Below are positions 27,814-37,221 of a stretch of 64,000 nucleotides of DNA, in pieces (the first letter of the stretch is position 1; each line of letters starts with the position of its first letter). The DNA lies in NCBI RefSeq assembly GCF_033705735.1, contig NZ_CP131130.1:3297501-3361500 (forward strand). The letters are read 5' to 3'. Source of the stretch: Shinella zoogloeoides. Its GTDB lineage: Bacteria; Pseudomonadota; Alphaproteobacteria; Rhizobiales; Rhizobiaceae. The notes below the pieces were generated by a model. It was not told where the DNA came from, made no database searches, and worked only from the letters and a program-made list of their open reading frames with translations. Position numbers and translations under genes: made by a program.

Positions 27814-30045
27814 TCAGCCGCCCATCAGGATGTCGAGAAGTGTCGTGCGGTGCGTGGCCGGCCGGCCATCGCCGCCGACCTCGGCCGGCGGGATCATCCC
27901 GTCGTCGAGCGGCCCGTCATCGAGCGGCACGGTGCCGGTCTGCTCGTTGGCGACGGCCGCGCCGGTGTCCGTGGGCCGTTCGTCGGTGCCGAGCGTGCGC
28001 GAGATGATGTCGAAGAGCTGGTCGCCTTCCGGCGCCGGCTCGGTGGCCTGCAGCGGGTCGCCGCCCGCCGTGCCGAAGAGCGGCGAGGGCGAGAGGCCGG
28101 CATGGGCCGCCGTCATGAACTGGCTCCAGGCGCGCGCCGGGAGTCCACCGCCCGTCACCTTCTTCATCGACTTGCCGTCATCGTTGCCGAACCAGACGCC
28201 GGTCGTCAGGTTGCTGGTATAACCGACGAAGAGCGCGTCGCGGAAGGACTGCGTCGTGCCGGTCTTGCCGGCGGCTGGCCAGCCGGGAATGCGGGCGTTC
28301 TTGCCGGTGCCCTGCGAAATCACGCGCATCATCATGCCGTTCATCATGGAAACGATGTTGGGCTCCAGCACGCGGGGCGGATTATCGTAGGTGTTCTCGT
28401 AGAGCACCTTGCCGTCGGCGGTCGAGATGCGGCGGATGATGTGGGGCGTCGCCTTGTAGCCGCCGTTCATGAAGGGCGCATAGGCCGATGTCAGCTCGAC
28501 GAGCGTCACCTCGGAGGTGCCGAGCGCGATCGAGGCATTGGCCTGCAGGTCCGATTCGATGCCGAGCCGGCGGGCGAGCTTGACCACCTCGTCCGGCCCC
28601 ACTTCCATGACGAGCTGGGCGGCGATGGTGTTGAGCGATTCGGCGAAGGCGGCGGCCAGCGTCACCTCGCCGCGATATTTCTGGTCGTAGTTCTCCGGCG
28701 TCCACTTGCCGATCCTGACCGGCGCGTCGTTGCGCAGCGACAGCGGCGAGCGGCCCGCTTCAAGCGCGGCGGCGTAGACGAAGGGCTTGAAGGCCGAGCC
28801 GGGCTGGCGCTTGGCCTTGGAGGCGCGGTCGAACTGGCTTTCGGCATAGTCGCGCCCGCCGACCAGCGCGCGGATCGCGCCCGTGCCGTCGATGGAGACG
28901 AGGGCGGCCTGCGAGGCATTGGACTTGGCGCCGTCCTTGTCGAGGATCTTCGAGATCGCCTCGTCGGCCTTCTTCTCGAGGTCGAGATCGATGGTCGTGT
29001 CGATGACGAGGTCTTCCTTGATGTCGCCGATCATGCCGGGAAGCTGGGCCATGACCATGTCGGCGGCATAGTGCTCGGCGCCGGACCAGTAGCTCTTCGC
29101 CCGCGCCGGGCTCTGCGACATCGCGGTCTTGATCTCCGCGTCGGTGATGTAGCCTTCCTCGCGCATCGCGCCGAGGACGACCTGGGCGCGCGCCTCCGCC
29201 GCTTCCGGATCGCGCGCCGGCGAAAGGCGGGAGGGCGCCTTCAGGAGGCCGGCGAGAAGCGCGGCCTCGCCGAGATTGACGTCGCGCGCCGACTTGTTGA
29301 AGTAGCGCCGCGAGGCCGCTTCCACGCCGTAGGAATTCGAGCCGAAGAACACGCGGTTGAGATACATCGCAAGGATCTGGTCCTTGGTGTATTTGTGCTC
29401 CAGCCAGATCGAGAGCAGCACTTCCTGCACCTTGCGCTCCAGCGTGCGTTCGGGCGAAAGGAACATGTTCTTGGCGAGCTGCTGCGTCAGGGTCGAGCCG
29501 CCCTGCACCATGCGGCCGGACGTCACGTTCGTCAGCATCGCGCGGGCAAGGCCGAGCGGGTCGATGCCGAAATGCGAGTAGAAGCGCCGGTCCTCGATGG
29601 CGATGACCGCTTGCGGAATGTAGGGCGACATGTTCTCCAGCGACAGCGCCTCGCCGCCGGTCAGGCCCCGGTTGGCGATGATGTCGCCGTTGACCGAGAG
29701 GATCTTGACGTTCGGCGGCCGGTCGGGGATCGCCCAGCTCGTGGCGCTCGGCATGCGCGAGCCGTAATAGAGCACGAGCCCGCCGACGCCGATGGCGCCC
29801 CACAGGCCGAGCACCAGGCACCAGTAGACGAGCCGTCGGAAGAGGCCGAAGATGCCGAGCGAGGGCTGGCGCCGCCGCTTCTCACCGCGCCGCGCCCTGG
29901 CGGCCTTCGGCGGCTTGCCGCGGCCGTTCCGCCCGCCGCCGGCCACACGATCCTCCGCGCCGAGATGGAGATCATCGTCGTCGTCTCGCCCTGCCGCTCC
30001 CCGGAAGGACGGTTCGATGCGCTGGGATTTTCGGTTGCCTGCCAT
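27814..30045 (-). CDS. Class A penicillin-binding protein, PBP1A family
   Basis: A 743-residue bifunctional peptidoglycan synthase. It has a basic cytoplasmic tail of about 65 residues, one membrane helix (about 70-92), and a GT51 glycosyltransferase domain with AIEDRRFYSHFGID, GGSTLTQQLAKN and RKVQEVLLSIWLE. The transpeptidase domain holds the nucleophile in GSAFKPF (Ser417), SLN in AESLNTIAA and KTGTT. The tail after the transpeptidase is acidic. It is shorter than the main mrcA product because it lacks an OB-domain insertion, so it is likely one of several class A PBPs. No neighbour shares the pathway. Confidence 0.94.
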   Translation of the reverse strand: MAGNRKSQRIEPSFRGAAGRDDDDDLHLGAEDRVAGGGRNGRGKPPKAARARRGEKRRRQPSLGIFGLFRRLVYWCLVLGLWGAIGVGGLVLYYGSRMPSATSWAIPDRPPNVKILSVNGDIIANRGLTGGEALSLENMSPYIPQAVIAIEDRRFYSHFGIDPLGLARAMLTNVTSGRMVQGGSTLTQQLAKNMFLSPERTLERKVQEVLLSIWLEHKYTKDQILAMYLNRVFFGSNSYGVEAASRRYFNKSARDVNLGEAALLAGLLKAPSRLSPARDPEAAEARAQVVLGAMREEGYITDAEIKTAMSQSPARAKSYWSGAEHYAADMVMAQLPGMIGDIKEDLVIDTTIDLDLEKKADEAISKILDKDGAKSNASQAALVSIDGTGAIRALVGGRDYAESQFDRASKAKRQPGSAFKPFVYAAALEAGRSPLSLRNDAPVRIGKWTPENYDQKYRGEVTLAAAFAESLNTIAAQLVMEVGPDEVVKLARRLGIESDLQANASIALGTSEVTLVELTSAYAPFMNGGYKATPHIIRRISTADGKVLYENTYDNPPRVLEPNIVSMMNGMMMRVISQGTGKNARIPGWPAAGKTGTTQSFRDALFVGYTSNLTTGVWFGNDDGKSMKKVTGGGLPARAWSQFMTAAHAGLSPSPLFGTAGGDPLQATEPAPEGDQLFDIISRTLGTDERPTDTGAAVANEQTGTVPLDDGPLDDGMIPPAEVGGDGRPATHRTTLLDILMGG

Positions 30046-30166
30046 AAGCGGTCGGATGAACCCTCTGATATCGCCGGTCGGTGGACCTTAAATGCGGCGA
30101 TTTAAGGGGTCGTTAAGAAGCGGTGAACGCGCTGGCGTCAATTCGATGGAATCGGGTCGACGGGAT

Positions 30167-30188
30167 CGGGCGGCCCGAAGGCCGCCCG
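30167..30188 (-). terminator. Hairpin after the BA14K gene
   Basis: CGGGCGGCC / GGCCGCCCG, a 9-bp perfect stem with a CGAA loop, lies 11 nt beyond the BA14K stop on the minus strand. No T-run. Confidence 0.5.
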
Positions 30189-30198
30189 GAAGGTCGTC

Positions 30199-30630
30199 TC
30201 AATAGTAGGGCGAGAGGCACTCGCGGCGCGGGCCGTAATTGGGCTGGAACGTGTTGTCGTAGGCCCGGTACGAGCGATAGCGCGCATAGCACCAGTCGGT
30301 GTGGCGCGGATTGATGCCTTCGTAACGCGGACGCGAATAGCCGTCGTTGGCGATCGCGCCGCCGATGATCGCGCCTGCGCCGAAGGCGGCCAGCGGATAC
30401 CACCAGCCATCCGAATGGCGGCGATAGCCCCGGCGCTCATGACGATAGCCGCGATGGCCGTGATACCAGCCGCCATGTCTCCTGCGATACTGCACCTGCT
30501 CGACGTCGCTGCTCTGAGAAACGCCGGCCTTGGGCATCGGAACGGCGAAAGCCTGTGCGGGGACGAACGTCGTGGCGAACATGGCGACGGCCATGGCGGC
30601 GGAAAGGCCGGTCTTGATCGTTGTCTTCAT
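30199..30630 (-). CDS. BA14K-family secreted protein
   Basis: A 143-residue protein with an N-terminal signal sequence (cleavage likely after AQA, residue 27), a His/Arg/Tyr-rich section, a glycine-rich hydrophobic helix (WYPLAAFGAGAIIGGAIAN) and the C-terminal BA14K signature HTDWCYARYRSYRAYDNT. The family is known from Brucella as an immunoreactive, lectin-like protein and is frequent in Rhizobiales. Role is envelope-related but undefined. Two exact 9-bp direct repeats lie 69-88 bp upstream of its start. Confidence 0.9.
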   Translation of the reverse strand: MKTTIKTGLSAAMAVAMFATTFVPAQAFAVPMPKAGVSQSSDVEQVQYRRRHGGWYHGHRGYRHERRGYRRHSDGWWYPLAAFGAGAIIGGAIANDGYSRPRYEGINPRHTDWCYARYRSYRAYDNTFQPNYGPRRECLSPYY

Positions 30631-30698
30631 GTCGGTCTCCCTTGGTTTTTCATTGCTTCACAATGATCTGGACGGATCAGAGCATGAAACAATTCGAC

Positions 30699-30718
30699 TG
30701 AACCGAAGATGAACCGAA
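30699..30718. promoter_or_regulatory. 11-bp-spaced direct repeat upstream of the BA14K gene
   Basis: TGAACCGAA occurs at 30699-30707 and again at 30710-30718, one helical turn apart. Tandem repeats with this phase are the usual binding pattern of OmpR/PhoB-type response regulators. It lies between the BA14K start and the stop of the upstream membrane protein gene. Confidence 0.4.
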
Positions 30719-30731
30719 ACTATTCCTGGTT

Positions 30732-31679
30732 TCAATCCTCTCCGTTCCTCGCTCGCGCAAGAAAACGTGATCGCTCGAAGACGAGGATGACGACAAGCGC
30801 CATGACGAAGGGAACGATGAGGTAGAAGAGGCGGAAGACGGCGAGCGCCGCCAGCACCACGGCCGGATCCATGTCCGGCAGGCCGGCGAGGAAGACGAGC
30901 TCGAGCACGCCGATGCCGCCCGGCGCATGGGAGAGGAGCGCGACGGAGAAGGAGGCGAGGAAGATGCCGAGCACGACGAAGAAGCCGGGATTGCCCTCCG
31001 CCGGCAGCACGAAATAGATGATCCCCGCCGCGCCGATCAGTTCGATCGGTGCGATGATGAGCTGGCGGAAGACGAGCGAGGGCTTGGGATATTCGAGCTT
31101 GAGCCAGCGCGTATCGATCGGCCGGAAGCCGACGAGGCTGCCCACCACGTAGAGCGCGACCACCGCGAGGATGAAGACCCCCGTCGAGAAGGCCGCCTCG
31201 ATCGGCAGGAAATCGGCGAAGCGCTCGATGATCTCCGGCTCCAGCACGAGCACGAAGCCGAACAGCATGAAGGTGCCGAGCGCGAAGGTGAAGGAGCAGA
31301 AGGCGACGAGAACGCCCACCTCCGATCCGGTAAGTCCCTTCGACGTATAGGCGCGATAGCGCACCAGCGCCCCGGAAAACACCGAGGCGCCGATATTGTG
31401 CGACAGCGCATAGGTGGTGAAGGAGGTGAGGGTGATGAACCACAGCGAGATGCGGTGGCCGAGATGTTCCAGCGCCAGGTGGTCGTAGCCGGCGAGCGCC
31501 GCATAGGCGACAAGCGTCGCCCCGCAGGCGAGGATCCAGCCGGACACCGGAATGGCGTTGATGCTCGCCATGAACTCGTCGAGCGAAAGGCCGCGCAGGT
31601 CCTTATAGAGGATATAGACCGACAGGACGATCGCGAGGGTGCTGACGAGCGGCCAGAAGAATTTCCGCAGTCGCTTCAT
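30732..31679 (-). CDS. YbhN / UPF0104-like integral membrane protein
   Basis: A 315-residue membrane protein of the lysylphosphatidylglycerol-synthase transmembrane-region family (YbhN). About eight helices are visible. Family blocks are SHNIGASVFSGALVRYRAY and LLSHAPGGIGVLELVFLAGLP. It lacks the MprF catalytic domain, so it is not itself an aminoacyl-phospholipid synthase. The start is uncertain: MKRLRKFFWP at 31679 fits the family, and a longer in-frame ATG exists at 31775, neither with a strong ribosome site. Function unknown; phospholipid flipping or envelope homeostasis is possible. Confidence 0.82.
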   Translation of the reverse strand: MKRLRKFFWPLVSTLAIVLSVYILYKDLRGLSLDEFMASINAIPVSGWILACGATLVAYAALAGYDHLALEHLGHRISLWFITLTSFTTYALSHNIGASVFSGALVRYRAYTSKGLTGSEVGVLVAFCSFTFALGTFMLFGFVLVLEPEIIERFADFLPIEAAFSTGVFILAVVALYVVGSLVGFRPIDTRWLKLEYPKPSLVFRQLIIAPIELIGAAGIIYFVLPAEGNPGFFVVLGIFLASFSVALLSHAPGGIGVLELVFLAGLPDMDPAVVLAALAVFRLFYLIVPFVMALVVILVFERSRFLARARNGED

Positions 31680-31882
31680 GCCGCCCCGCCTTCGGCCGTC
31701 TTCGACAGGCCGTCGTTCGAGCAGCAGGTTGCCTTCGCAGTCCGTGCTGGCGCCATCCTCACCCTTCCCCATCATGGGCCTGTCATCGCGCGGTGCGACG
31801 CGGCCATTCTTGTCGTTGGTCGGTTGGCCAGCATTTCCGGTTCGCCCGGTGAATGCCAGCCAGCCGCGTCATCACTTCTGCG

Positions 31883-33274
31883 TCAACGCGCCGCCAGCGC
31901 GGAGAGGATCCGTACCCAGGAGCGGATGCCCTTCTCGAAGGAACGCAGTTCGTATTTCTCGTTCGGCGAATGGATGCGGTCGTCCGACAGCGCAAAGCCG
32001 ACGAGCAAGGATTCCATGCCGAGCATCTTCTGGAAATCGCCAACGATGGGGATGGACCCGCCCATGCCGATGACGACGGCCGGCTTCGGCCATTCGTCCG
32101 ACAGCGCGGACTTCGCCTTTTCCAAGAGCGCCGAATCGTAGGGAAGCTGGATGGCCGGCGAGCCGCCATGGGCGTGGAAGGAGACCGAGCAGTCGGCCGG
32201 GACCTTCGAGCGGACATAGGCGCGGAAGGCGTCGCGGATCTTCGCGGGATCCTGCTTGCCGACGAGGCGGAAGGAGACCTTCGCCGAGGCTTCCGCCGCG
32301 ATCACGGTCTTGAAGCCCTCGCCGGTATAGCCGCCGGTGATGCCGTTCACTTCGGCGGTCGGCCGCGCCCAGGTGAGCTCCAGCACGGAGCGGCCCTTCT
32401 CGCCGGACGGGATCGACAGGCCGACCTCGCCGAGGAGGCTTTCCGCCGAGCTGCCGAGCTTTTCCCAGGCGGCCTTGATCTGCGTCGGGGTCTCCTCGAC
32501 GCCCTCGTAGAAGCCGTCGAGCGTCACGCGGCCCGTCTCGTCGTGAAGGCCGGCGAGAATGTCGGAAAGGATGTGGATCGGGTTTGCCGCCGCGCCGCCG
32601 AAATAGCCGGAATGCAGGTCCCGGTCGGCCGCCTTGATGACGATCTCCTCGCCGACGAGGCCGCGCAGGCCCGCCGAGATCGCCGGCGTGTCGGCGTCCC
32701 ACATGCTGGTATCGCACACGAGGGCGAAATCGGCCTTCAGCTCCGCCGCATTGGCTTCGAGGAAGGGCTTCAGCGAGGGCGAGCCGGATTCTTCCTCGCC
32801 TTCGAAGAGGATCGTGACGCGGCAGGGCAGCGTGCCGGCCGTTTCCTTGTAGGCGCGGCAGGCTTCGACGAAGGTCAGGAGCTGGCCCTTGTCGTCGGAG
32901 GTGCCGCGGCCGGTGATGATGCGGCGGCCGCCTTCGGCATCGCGCACCGCCGGCTCGAAGGGATCGTGGTCCCAGAGATTCAGCGGATCGACCGGCTGGA
33001 CGTCGTAATGGCCGTAGAACAGCACATGCGGGGCATCGGCACGCGCGCCGTCGTGATGGGCGACGACCATGGGATGGCCGGGGGTGTCGCGCACGGTGGC
33101 GTCGAAGCCGAGCGAGCGCAGCTCGGTGACCAGCCATTCGGCCGCCTTGCGGCAGTCGGCCTTGAAGGCCGGGTCTGTGGAAATGGACTTGATGCGCACC
33201 AGCTCGAAAAGCCGTTCGAGGCTGGCGGGAATGCCGGCGCTGGCGCGATCGAGGACGGGCAGAATGTTGGTCAT
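31883..33274 (-). CDS. M20 family metallopeptidase (dipeptidase)
   Basis: A 463-residue M20/ArgE/DapE/CPG2-type di-zinc peptidase. Metal-site motifs are FYGHYDVQP (His89, Asp91), GTSDDKGQ (Asp127/128), FEGEEESGS (Glu160/161) and CDTSMWD. An inserted dimerisation domain covers about residues 215-370. It resembles bacterial cytosolic dipeptidases related to carnosinase and lacks a signal peptide. The 80-bp gap to the downstream MarR gene on the same strand does not decide whether they share a transcript. Confidence 0.9.
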   Translation of the reverse strand: MTNILPVLDRASAGIPASLERLFELVRIKSISTDPAFKADCRKAAEWLVTELRSLGFDATVRDTPGHPMVVAHHDGARADAPHVLFYGHYDVQPVDPLNLWDHDPFEPAVRDAEGGRRIITGRGTSDDKGQLLTFVEACRAYKETAGTLPCRVTILFEGEEESGSPSLKPFLEANAAELKADFALVCDTSMWDADTPAISAGLRGLVGEEIVIKAADRDLHSGYFGGAAANPIHILSDILAGLHDETGRVTLDGFYEGVEETPTQIKAAWEKLGSSAESLLGEVGLSIPSGEKGRSVLELTWARPTAEVNGITGGYTGEGFKTVIAAEASAKVSFRLVGKQDPAKIRDAFRAYVRSKVPADCSVSFHAHGGSPAIQLPYDSALLEKAKSALSDEWPKPAVVIGMGGSIPIVGDFQKMLGMESLLVGFALSDDRIHSPNEKYELRSFEKGIRSWVRILSALAAR

Positions 33275-33355
33275 GGTCGAATCCCTTGCGAATTGCGCGG
33301 CGACATTAGACCGATCGCCTCGGCGAGGGCAAATCGTATGACGGTCTTGCGACGG

Positions 33356-33796
33356 TCAGACGCGCGGATCGCGGCCGAGATTGGCGAGCACCATGCGCAT
33401 ATATTCCAGAAGCAGCTCCCGCTCGAAGCGCCGGAAGCCCTGGAACAACGCCTCCTCGGTGGCGGATGCGGCGGCCATCGCGGTCTCGCGCAGCGCCTTG
33501 CCGCGCGTCGTCAGGAAGACGAGCTGCGCCCGCCGGTCCTTCGGGTGCCGGCGGCGCAAGATCAGTCCGTCGCGCTCCATGCGCGAGAGCGTGTTGGCCA
33601 TCGTCGCCTGTTCGATGTCGAGCCGGTCGAGGAGTTCGCGCTGGGTCAGGCCGTCGCCGCCCCACAGTTCGAGCAGGACGGGGAACTGGCCGGGCGCGAA
33701 GCCCGCGCCGTCCGCCCGCGCATGGAGGGCGCGCGAGGCCGCCTTCGCCAGAAGATTGGCGAGGTAGGCTGCCGACTCCTTGCGATCAAAGTCCAT
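33356..33796 (-). CDS. MarR-family transcriptional regulator
   Basis: A 146-residue winged-helix regulator. The DNA-binding core is LTQRELLDRLDIEQATMANT followed by LSRMERDGLILRRRHPKDRR, a classic MarR wing. The flanking helices give the dimer. Its target is not evident. It is the last gene before a 437-bp gap rich in hairpins. Confidence 0.92.
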   Translation of the reverse strand: MDFDRKESAAYLANLLAKAASRALHARADGAGFAPGQFPVLLELWGGDGLTQRELLDRLDIEQATMANTLSRMERDGLILRRRHPKDRRAQLVFLTTRGKALRETAMAAASATEEALFQGFRRFERELLLEYMRMVLANLGRDPRV

Positions 33797-33878
33797 GCGG
33801 GAAAGCTATGCCGGTTCGCGGCGGAAGACAATGTCGGATCGCCCGCGATCCGCATGGCCGCGAAAGGCCCGAAATGCG

Positions 33879-34001
33879 AGAAGCCGCCGGCGACAGGAGG
33901 CGTGTCGCGGCGGCTTCTGCGAATTATGGACAAAGGCCCGGAGAGGGGGATGAGGCCTTTGTCCTCGTCTGGCGCGGCGGGGGACAGGCCGTATGCCAGA
34001 C
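33879..34001. other. Three consecutive hairpins between marR and polA
   Basis: Three exact stems stand in a row. AGAAGCCGCC (33879-33888) pairs with GGCGGCTTCT (33909-33918), with an inner CGACA / TGTCG. GACAAAGGCC (33929-33938) pairs with GGCCTTTGTC (33954-33963). GTCTGGC (33967-33973) pairs with GCCAGAC (33995-34001). No open frame with good coding character crosses them. They could be a structured RNA, a terminator array or a mosaic repeat. Confidence 0.45.
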
Positions 34002-34129
34002 AACGGCTTTGATCAGGTGCCGATGACCAATATCTGTGGGTCCGAATGTGGCTTTTCAAGGGATTCCAGCCCCGCTGAAAATTACAAATTGGTAACGTTC
34101 GCGTGAGGCTTCGCAGGGTGGGGAAACCT

Positions 34130-34176
34130 CCTCTGCCTGCCGGCATCTCCCCCTTGGGGGAAGGGGTTGGGGAGGG
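34130..34176. repeat. Partial RIME-like repeat upstream of polA
   Basis: The stretch CTCTGCCTGCCGGCATCTCC and the following C-run and G-run match the start of the element whose paired copies lie at 49105-49255, but only one diverged half is present here. The AT-rich stretch just before it, near AATTACAAATTGGTAACG, is a plausible polA promoter region. Confidence 0.5.
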
Positions 34177-34233
34177 CCTGTATCCGCAATGAGAGATGGA
34201 CGTGGCAGACGGCCCGCGCTATCCATTCACCCC

Positions 34234-37221
34234 ATGAAAAAAGGTGATCATCTCTTCCTCGTCGACGGCTCCGGCTTCATCTTCCGCGCCTTCCACGCCA
34301 TCCCGCCGCTCAACCGCAAGTCGGACGGGCTGCCGGTCAATGCCGTCTCGGGTTTCTGCAACATGCTGTGGAAGCTCCTGAAGGATGCGCGCAATACCGA
34401 CGTAGGCGTGACGCCGACGCATTTCGCCGTCATCTTCGACTATTCCTCGAAGACCTTCCGCAACGAGCTCTACGACCAGTACAAGGCGAACCGCACCGCG
34501 CCGCCGGAAGACCTGATCCCGCAGTTCGGCCTGATCCGCCACGCCACCCGCGCCTTCAACCTGCCCTGCATCGAGAAGGAGGGCTTCGAGGCGGACGACC
34601 TGATCGCCACCTATGCCCGCCTCGCCGAGGCCGATGGCGCCGACGTCACCATCGTCTCTTCCGACAAGGACCTCATGCAGCTCGTGACGCAGAGCGTCTC
34701 GATGTATGACGGCATGAAGGACAAGCAGATCTCCATTCCCGAAGTCATCGAGAAATGGGGCGTGCCGCCGGAAAAGATGATCGACCTGCAATCGCTGACC
34801 GGCGATTCGACCGACAACGTGCCGGGTGTGCCCGGCATCGGCCCGAAGACCGCCGCGCAGCTTCTGGAAGAGTATGGCGACCTCGACACGCTGCTCGCCC
34901 GCGCCGACGAGATCAAGCAGGTCAAGCGCCGCGAGAACATCATCGCCAACCGCGAGCTCGTGCTGCTCTCGCGCCAGCTCGTGACGCTGAAGACCGACAC
35001 GCCGCTCGACATGCCGCTGGACGACCTGATCCTGCATCCGCAGGACGGCCCGAAGCTCATCGCCTTCCTGAAGGCGATGGAATTCACCACGCTGACCCGC
35101 CGCGTCGCGGAAGCCTGCGACTGCGATGCCGGCGCCATCGAGGCGGCGAGCGTGCCGGTCGAATGGGGCGCCGAGGCGCACGGCCCGGATCTCGACAAGG
35201 GCGAGGTCGCCGGTCCCGCGCTCGATCTTGATGGCGACGAGACGGCGGCCGAGGCCGCCGAGACCCTGCTGCCGACCGCAAAGCCCGGCGAAGCCACGCC
35301 CGCGGCTCTTGCAAGGTCACGCGCCGAGCGCTTTTCCGCCGGCCCGATCGATCATTCGACCTATGAGACGGTGCGCGACCTCGACGCGCTCGACCGCTGG
35401 ATCGCCGCGGCGCGCGAGACCGGCCTCGTCGGCTTCGATACCGAGACGACCTCGCTCGACGCCATGCAGGCCGAGCTCTGCGGCTTCTCGCTCGCCATCG
35501 CCGACAATTCCAAGGACCCGTCGGGCACCACGATCCGCGCCTGCTATGTGCCGGTCAACCACAAGACCGGCGTCGGGGACCTCCTCGGCGGCGGGCTTGC
35601 CGATGGGCAGATCCCGGTCCGCGCCGCGCTGGAGCGGCTGAAGGCGCTGCTGGAGGACCCATCCGTCCTCAAGGTCGCGCAGAACCTCAAATACGACTAT
35701 CTCGTCATGCGCCGGCACGGCATCACCATGCAGGGCTTCGACGATACGATGCTGATGTCCTATGCGCTCGATGCCGGCGCGGGCAACCATGGCATGGACA
35801 CGCTTTCCGAGCGCTGGCTCGGCCACAAGCCGATCGCCTACAAGGACGTCGCCGGCTCCGGCAAGGGCGCGCAGACCTTCGACATGGTCGATATCGCTCG
35901 CGCCACCGCCTATGCGGCCGAGGATGCCGACGTGACGCTGCGGCTCTGGCATGTCCTGAAGCCGCGGCTTGCGGCCGAGCGCATGACGGCGGTCTACGAG
36001 CGGCTGGAGCGCCCGCTGGTGCCCGTGCTCGCCCGCATGGAGGAGCGCGGCATCACCATCGACCGGCAGGTCCTTTCCCGCCTTTCCGGCGAGCTGGCGC
36101 AGGGCGCGGCAGGCTTCGAGGAAGAGATCTACGAACTTGCCGGCGAACGATTCAACATAGGCTCACCCAAGCAGCTCGGCGATATCCTCTTCGGCAAGAT
36201 GGGTCTTCCGGGCGCATCGAAGACCAAGACCGGCCAGTGGTCGACCTCCGCGCAGGTGCTGGAGGACCTTGCGGCACAGGGTATCCCGCTGCCGCGCAAG
36301 ATCGTCGACTGGCGCCAGCTCACCAAGCTGAAATCCACCTATACCGACGCGCTGCCCGGCTTCGTGCATCCCGAGACGAAGCGCGTGCACACGTCCTACG
36401 CGCTCGCCGCGACGACGACCGGGCGCCTCTCTTCCTCGGACCCGAACCTGCAGAACATCCCGGTGCGCACGGCCGAGGGCCGCAAGATCCGCACGGCCTT
36501 CATCTCGACGCCCGGCAATAGGCTGGTCTCGGCCGACTACAGCCAGATCGAACTGCGCGTGCTCGCCCATGTCGCCGAGATTCCGCAGCTCAAGCAGGCC
36601 TTCGCCGACGGCATCGACATCCATGCCATGACCGCGTCCGAAATGTTCGGCGTGCCGGTGGAAGGCATGCCGGCGGAAATCCGCCGCCGCGCCAAGGCGA
36701 TCAATTTCGGCATCATCTACGGCATCTCGGCCTTCGGCCTCGCCAACCAGCTCTCCATCGAGCGCTCGGAGGCGGGCGACTACATCAAGAAGTATTTCGA
36801 GCGTTTCCCGGGCATCAAGGACTACATGGATAGCACCAAGGCCTTCGCCCGCGAGAACGGCTATGTCGAGACGATCTTCGGCCGCCGCGCCCATTACCCG
36901 GAGATCAAATCGTCCAACCCGTCGGTGCGCGCCTTTAACGAGCGCGCCGCGATCAACGCGCCGATCCAGGGCTCGGCCGCCGATATCATCCGCCGCGCCA
37001 TGGTGAAGATGGAGCCCGCGCTCGCCGCCGCCGGCCTGTCCGCCCGCATGCTGCTGCAGGTGCATGACGAACTGATCTTCGAGGTCGAGGACGGGGAGGT
37101 CGACAAGACCATTCCCGTCATCGTCGACATCATGGAAAACGCCTCCATGCCGGCGCTGTCGATGAAGGTGCCGCTGAAGGTGGATGCACGCGCCGCGACC
37201 AACTGGGACGAGGCGCACTGA
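34234..37221 (+). CDS. polA: DNA polymerase I
   Basis: A 995-residue Pol I. Residues 1 to about 300 are the 5'-nuclease domain (LFLVDGSGFIFRAFHAIPPL, GVPGIGPKTAAQLL). An acidic, low-complexity linker covers about 300-370. The 3'-5' exonuclease domain (about 380-570) keeps the first metal motif FDTETTSLD, so proofreading is likely active. The polymerase domain has motif A (SADYSQIELRVLAH), motif B (RRRAKAINFGIIYG) and motif C (QVHDELIFEVE). ATG at 34234 fits the family start; the frame is open 15 codons further. Confidence 0.98.
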   Translation: MKKGDHLFLVDGSGFIFRAFHAIPPLNRKSDGLPVNAVSGFCNMLWKLLKDARNTDVGVTPTHFAVIFDYSSKTFRNELYDQYKANRTAPPEDLIPQFGLIRHATRAFNLPCIEKEGFEADDLIATYARLAEADGADVTIVSSDKDLMQLVTQSVSMYDGMKDKQISIPEVIEKWGVPPEKMIDLQSLTGDSTDNVPGVPGIGPKTAAQLLEEYGDLDTLLARADEIKQVKRRENIIANRELVLLSRQLVTLKTDTPLDMPLDDLILHPQDGPKLIAFLKAMEFTTLTRRVAEACDCDAGAIEAASVPVEWGAEAHGPDLDKGEVAGPALDLDGDETAAEAAETLLPTAKPGEATPAALARSRAERFSAGPIDHSTYETVRDLDALDRWIAAARETGLVGFDTETTSLDAMQAELCGFSLAIADNSKDPSGTTIRACYVPVNHKTGVGDLLGGGLADGQIPVRAALERLKALLEDPSVLKVAQNLKYDYLVMRRHGITMQGFDDTMLMSYALDAGAGNHGMDTLSERWLGHKPIAYKDVAGSGKGAQTFDMVDIARATAYAAEDADVTLRLWHVLKPRLAAERMTAVYERLERPLVPVLARMEERGITIDRQVLSRLSGELAQGAAGFEEEIYELAGERFNIGSPKQLGDILFGKMGLPGASKTKTGQWSTSAQVLEDLAAQGIPLPRKIVDWRQLTKLKSTYTDALPGFVHPETKRVHTSYALAATTTGRLSSSDPNLQNIPVRTAEGRKIRTAFISTPGNRLVSADYSQIELRVLAHVAEIPQLKQAFADGIDIHAMTASEMFGVPVEGMPAEIRRRAKAINFGIIYGISAFGLANQLSIERSEAGDYIKKYFERFPGIKDYMDSTKAFARENGYVETIFGRRAHYPEIKSSNPSVRAFNERAAINAPIQGSAADIIRRAMVKMEPALAAAGLSARMLLQVHDELIFEVEDGEVDKTIPVIVDIMENASMPALSMKVPLKVDARAATNWDEAH

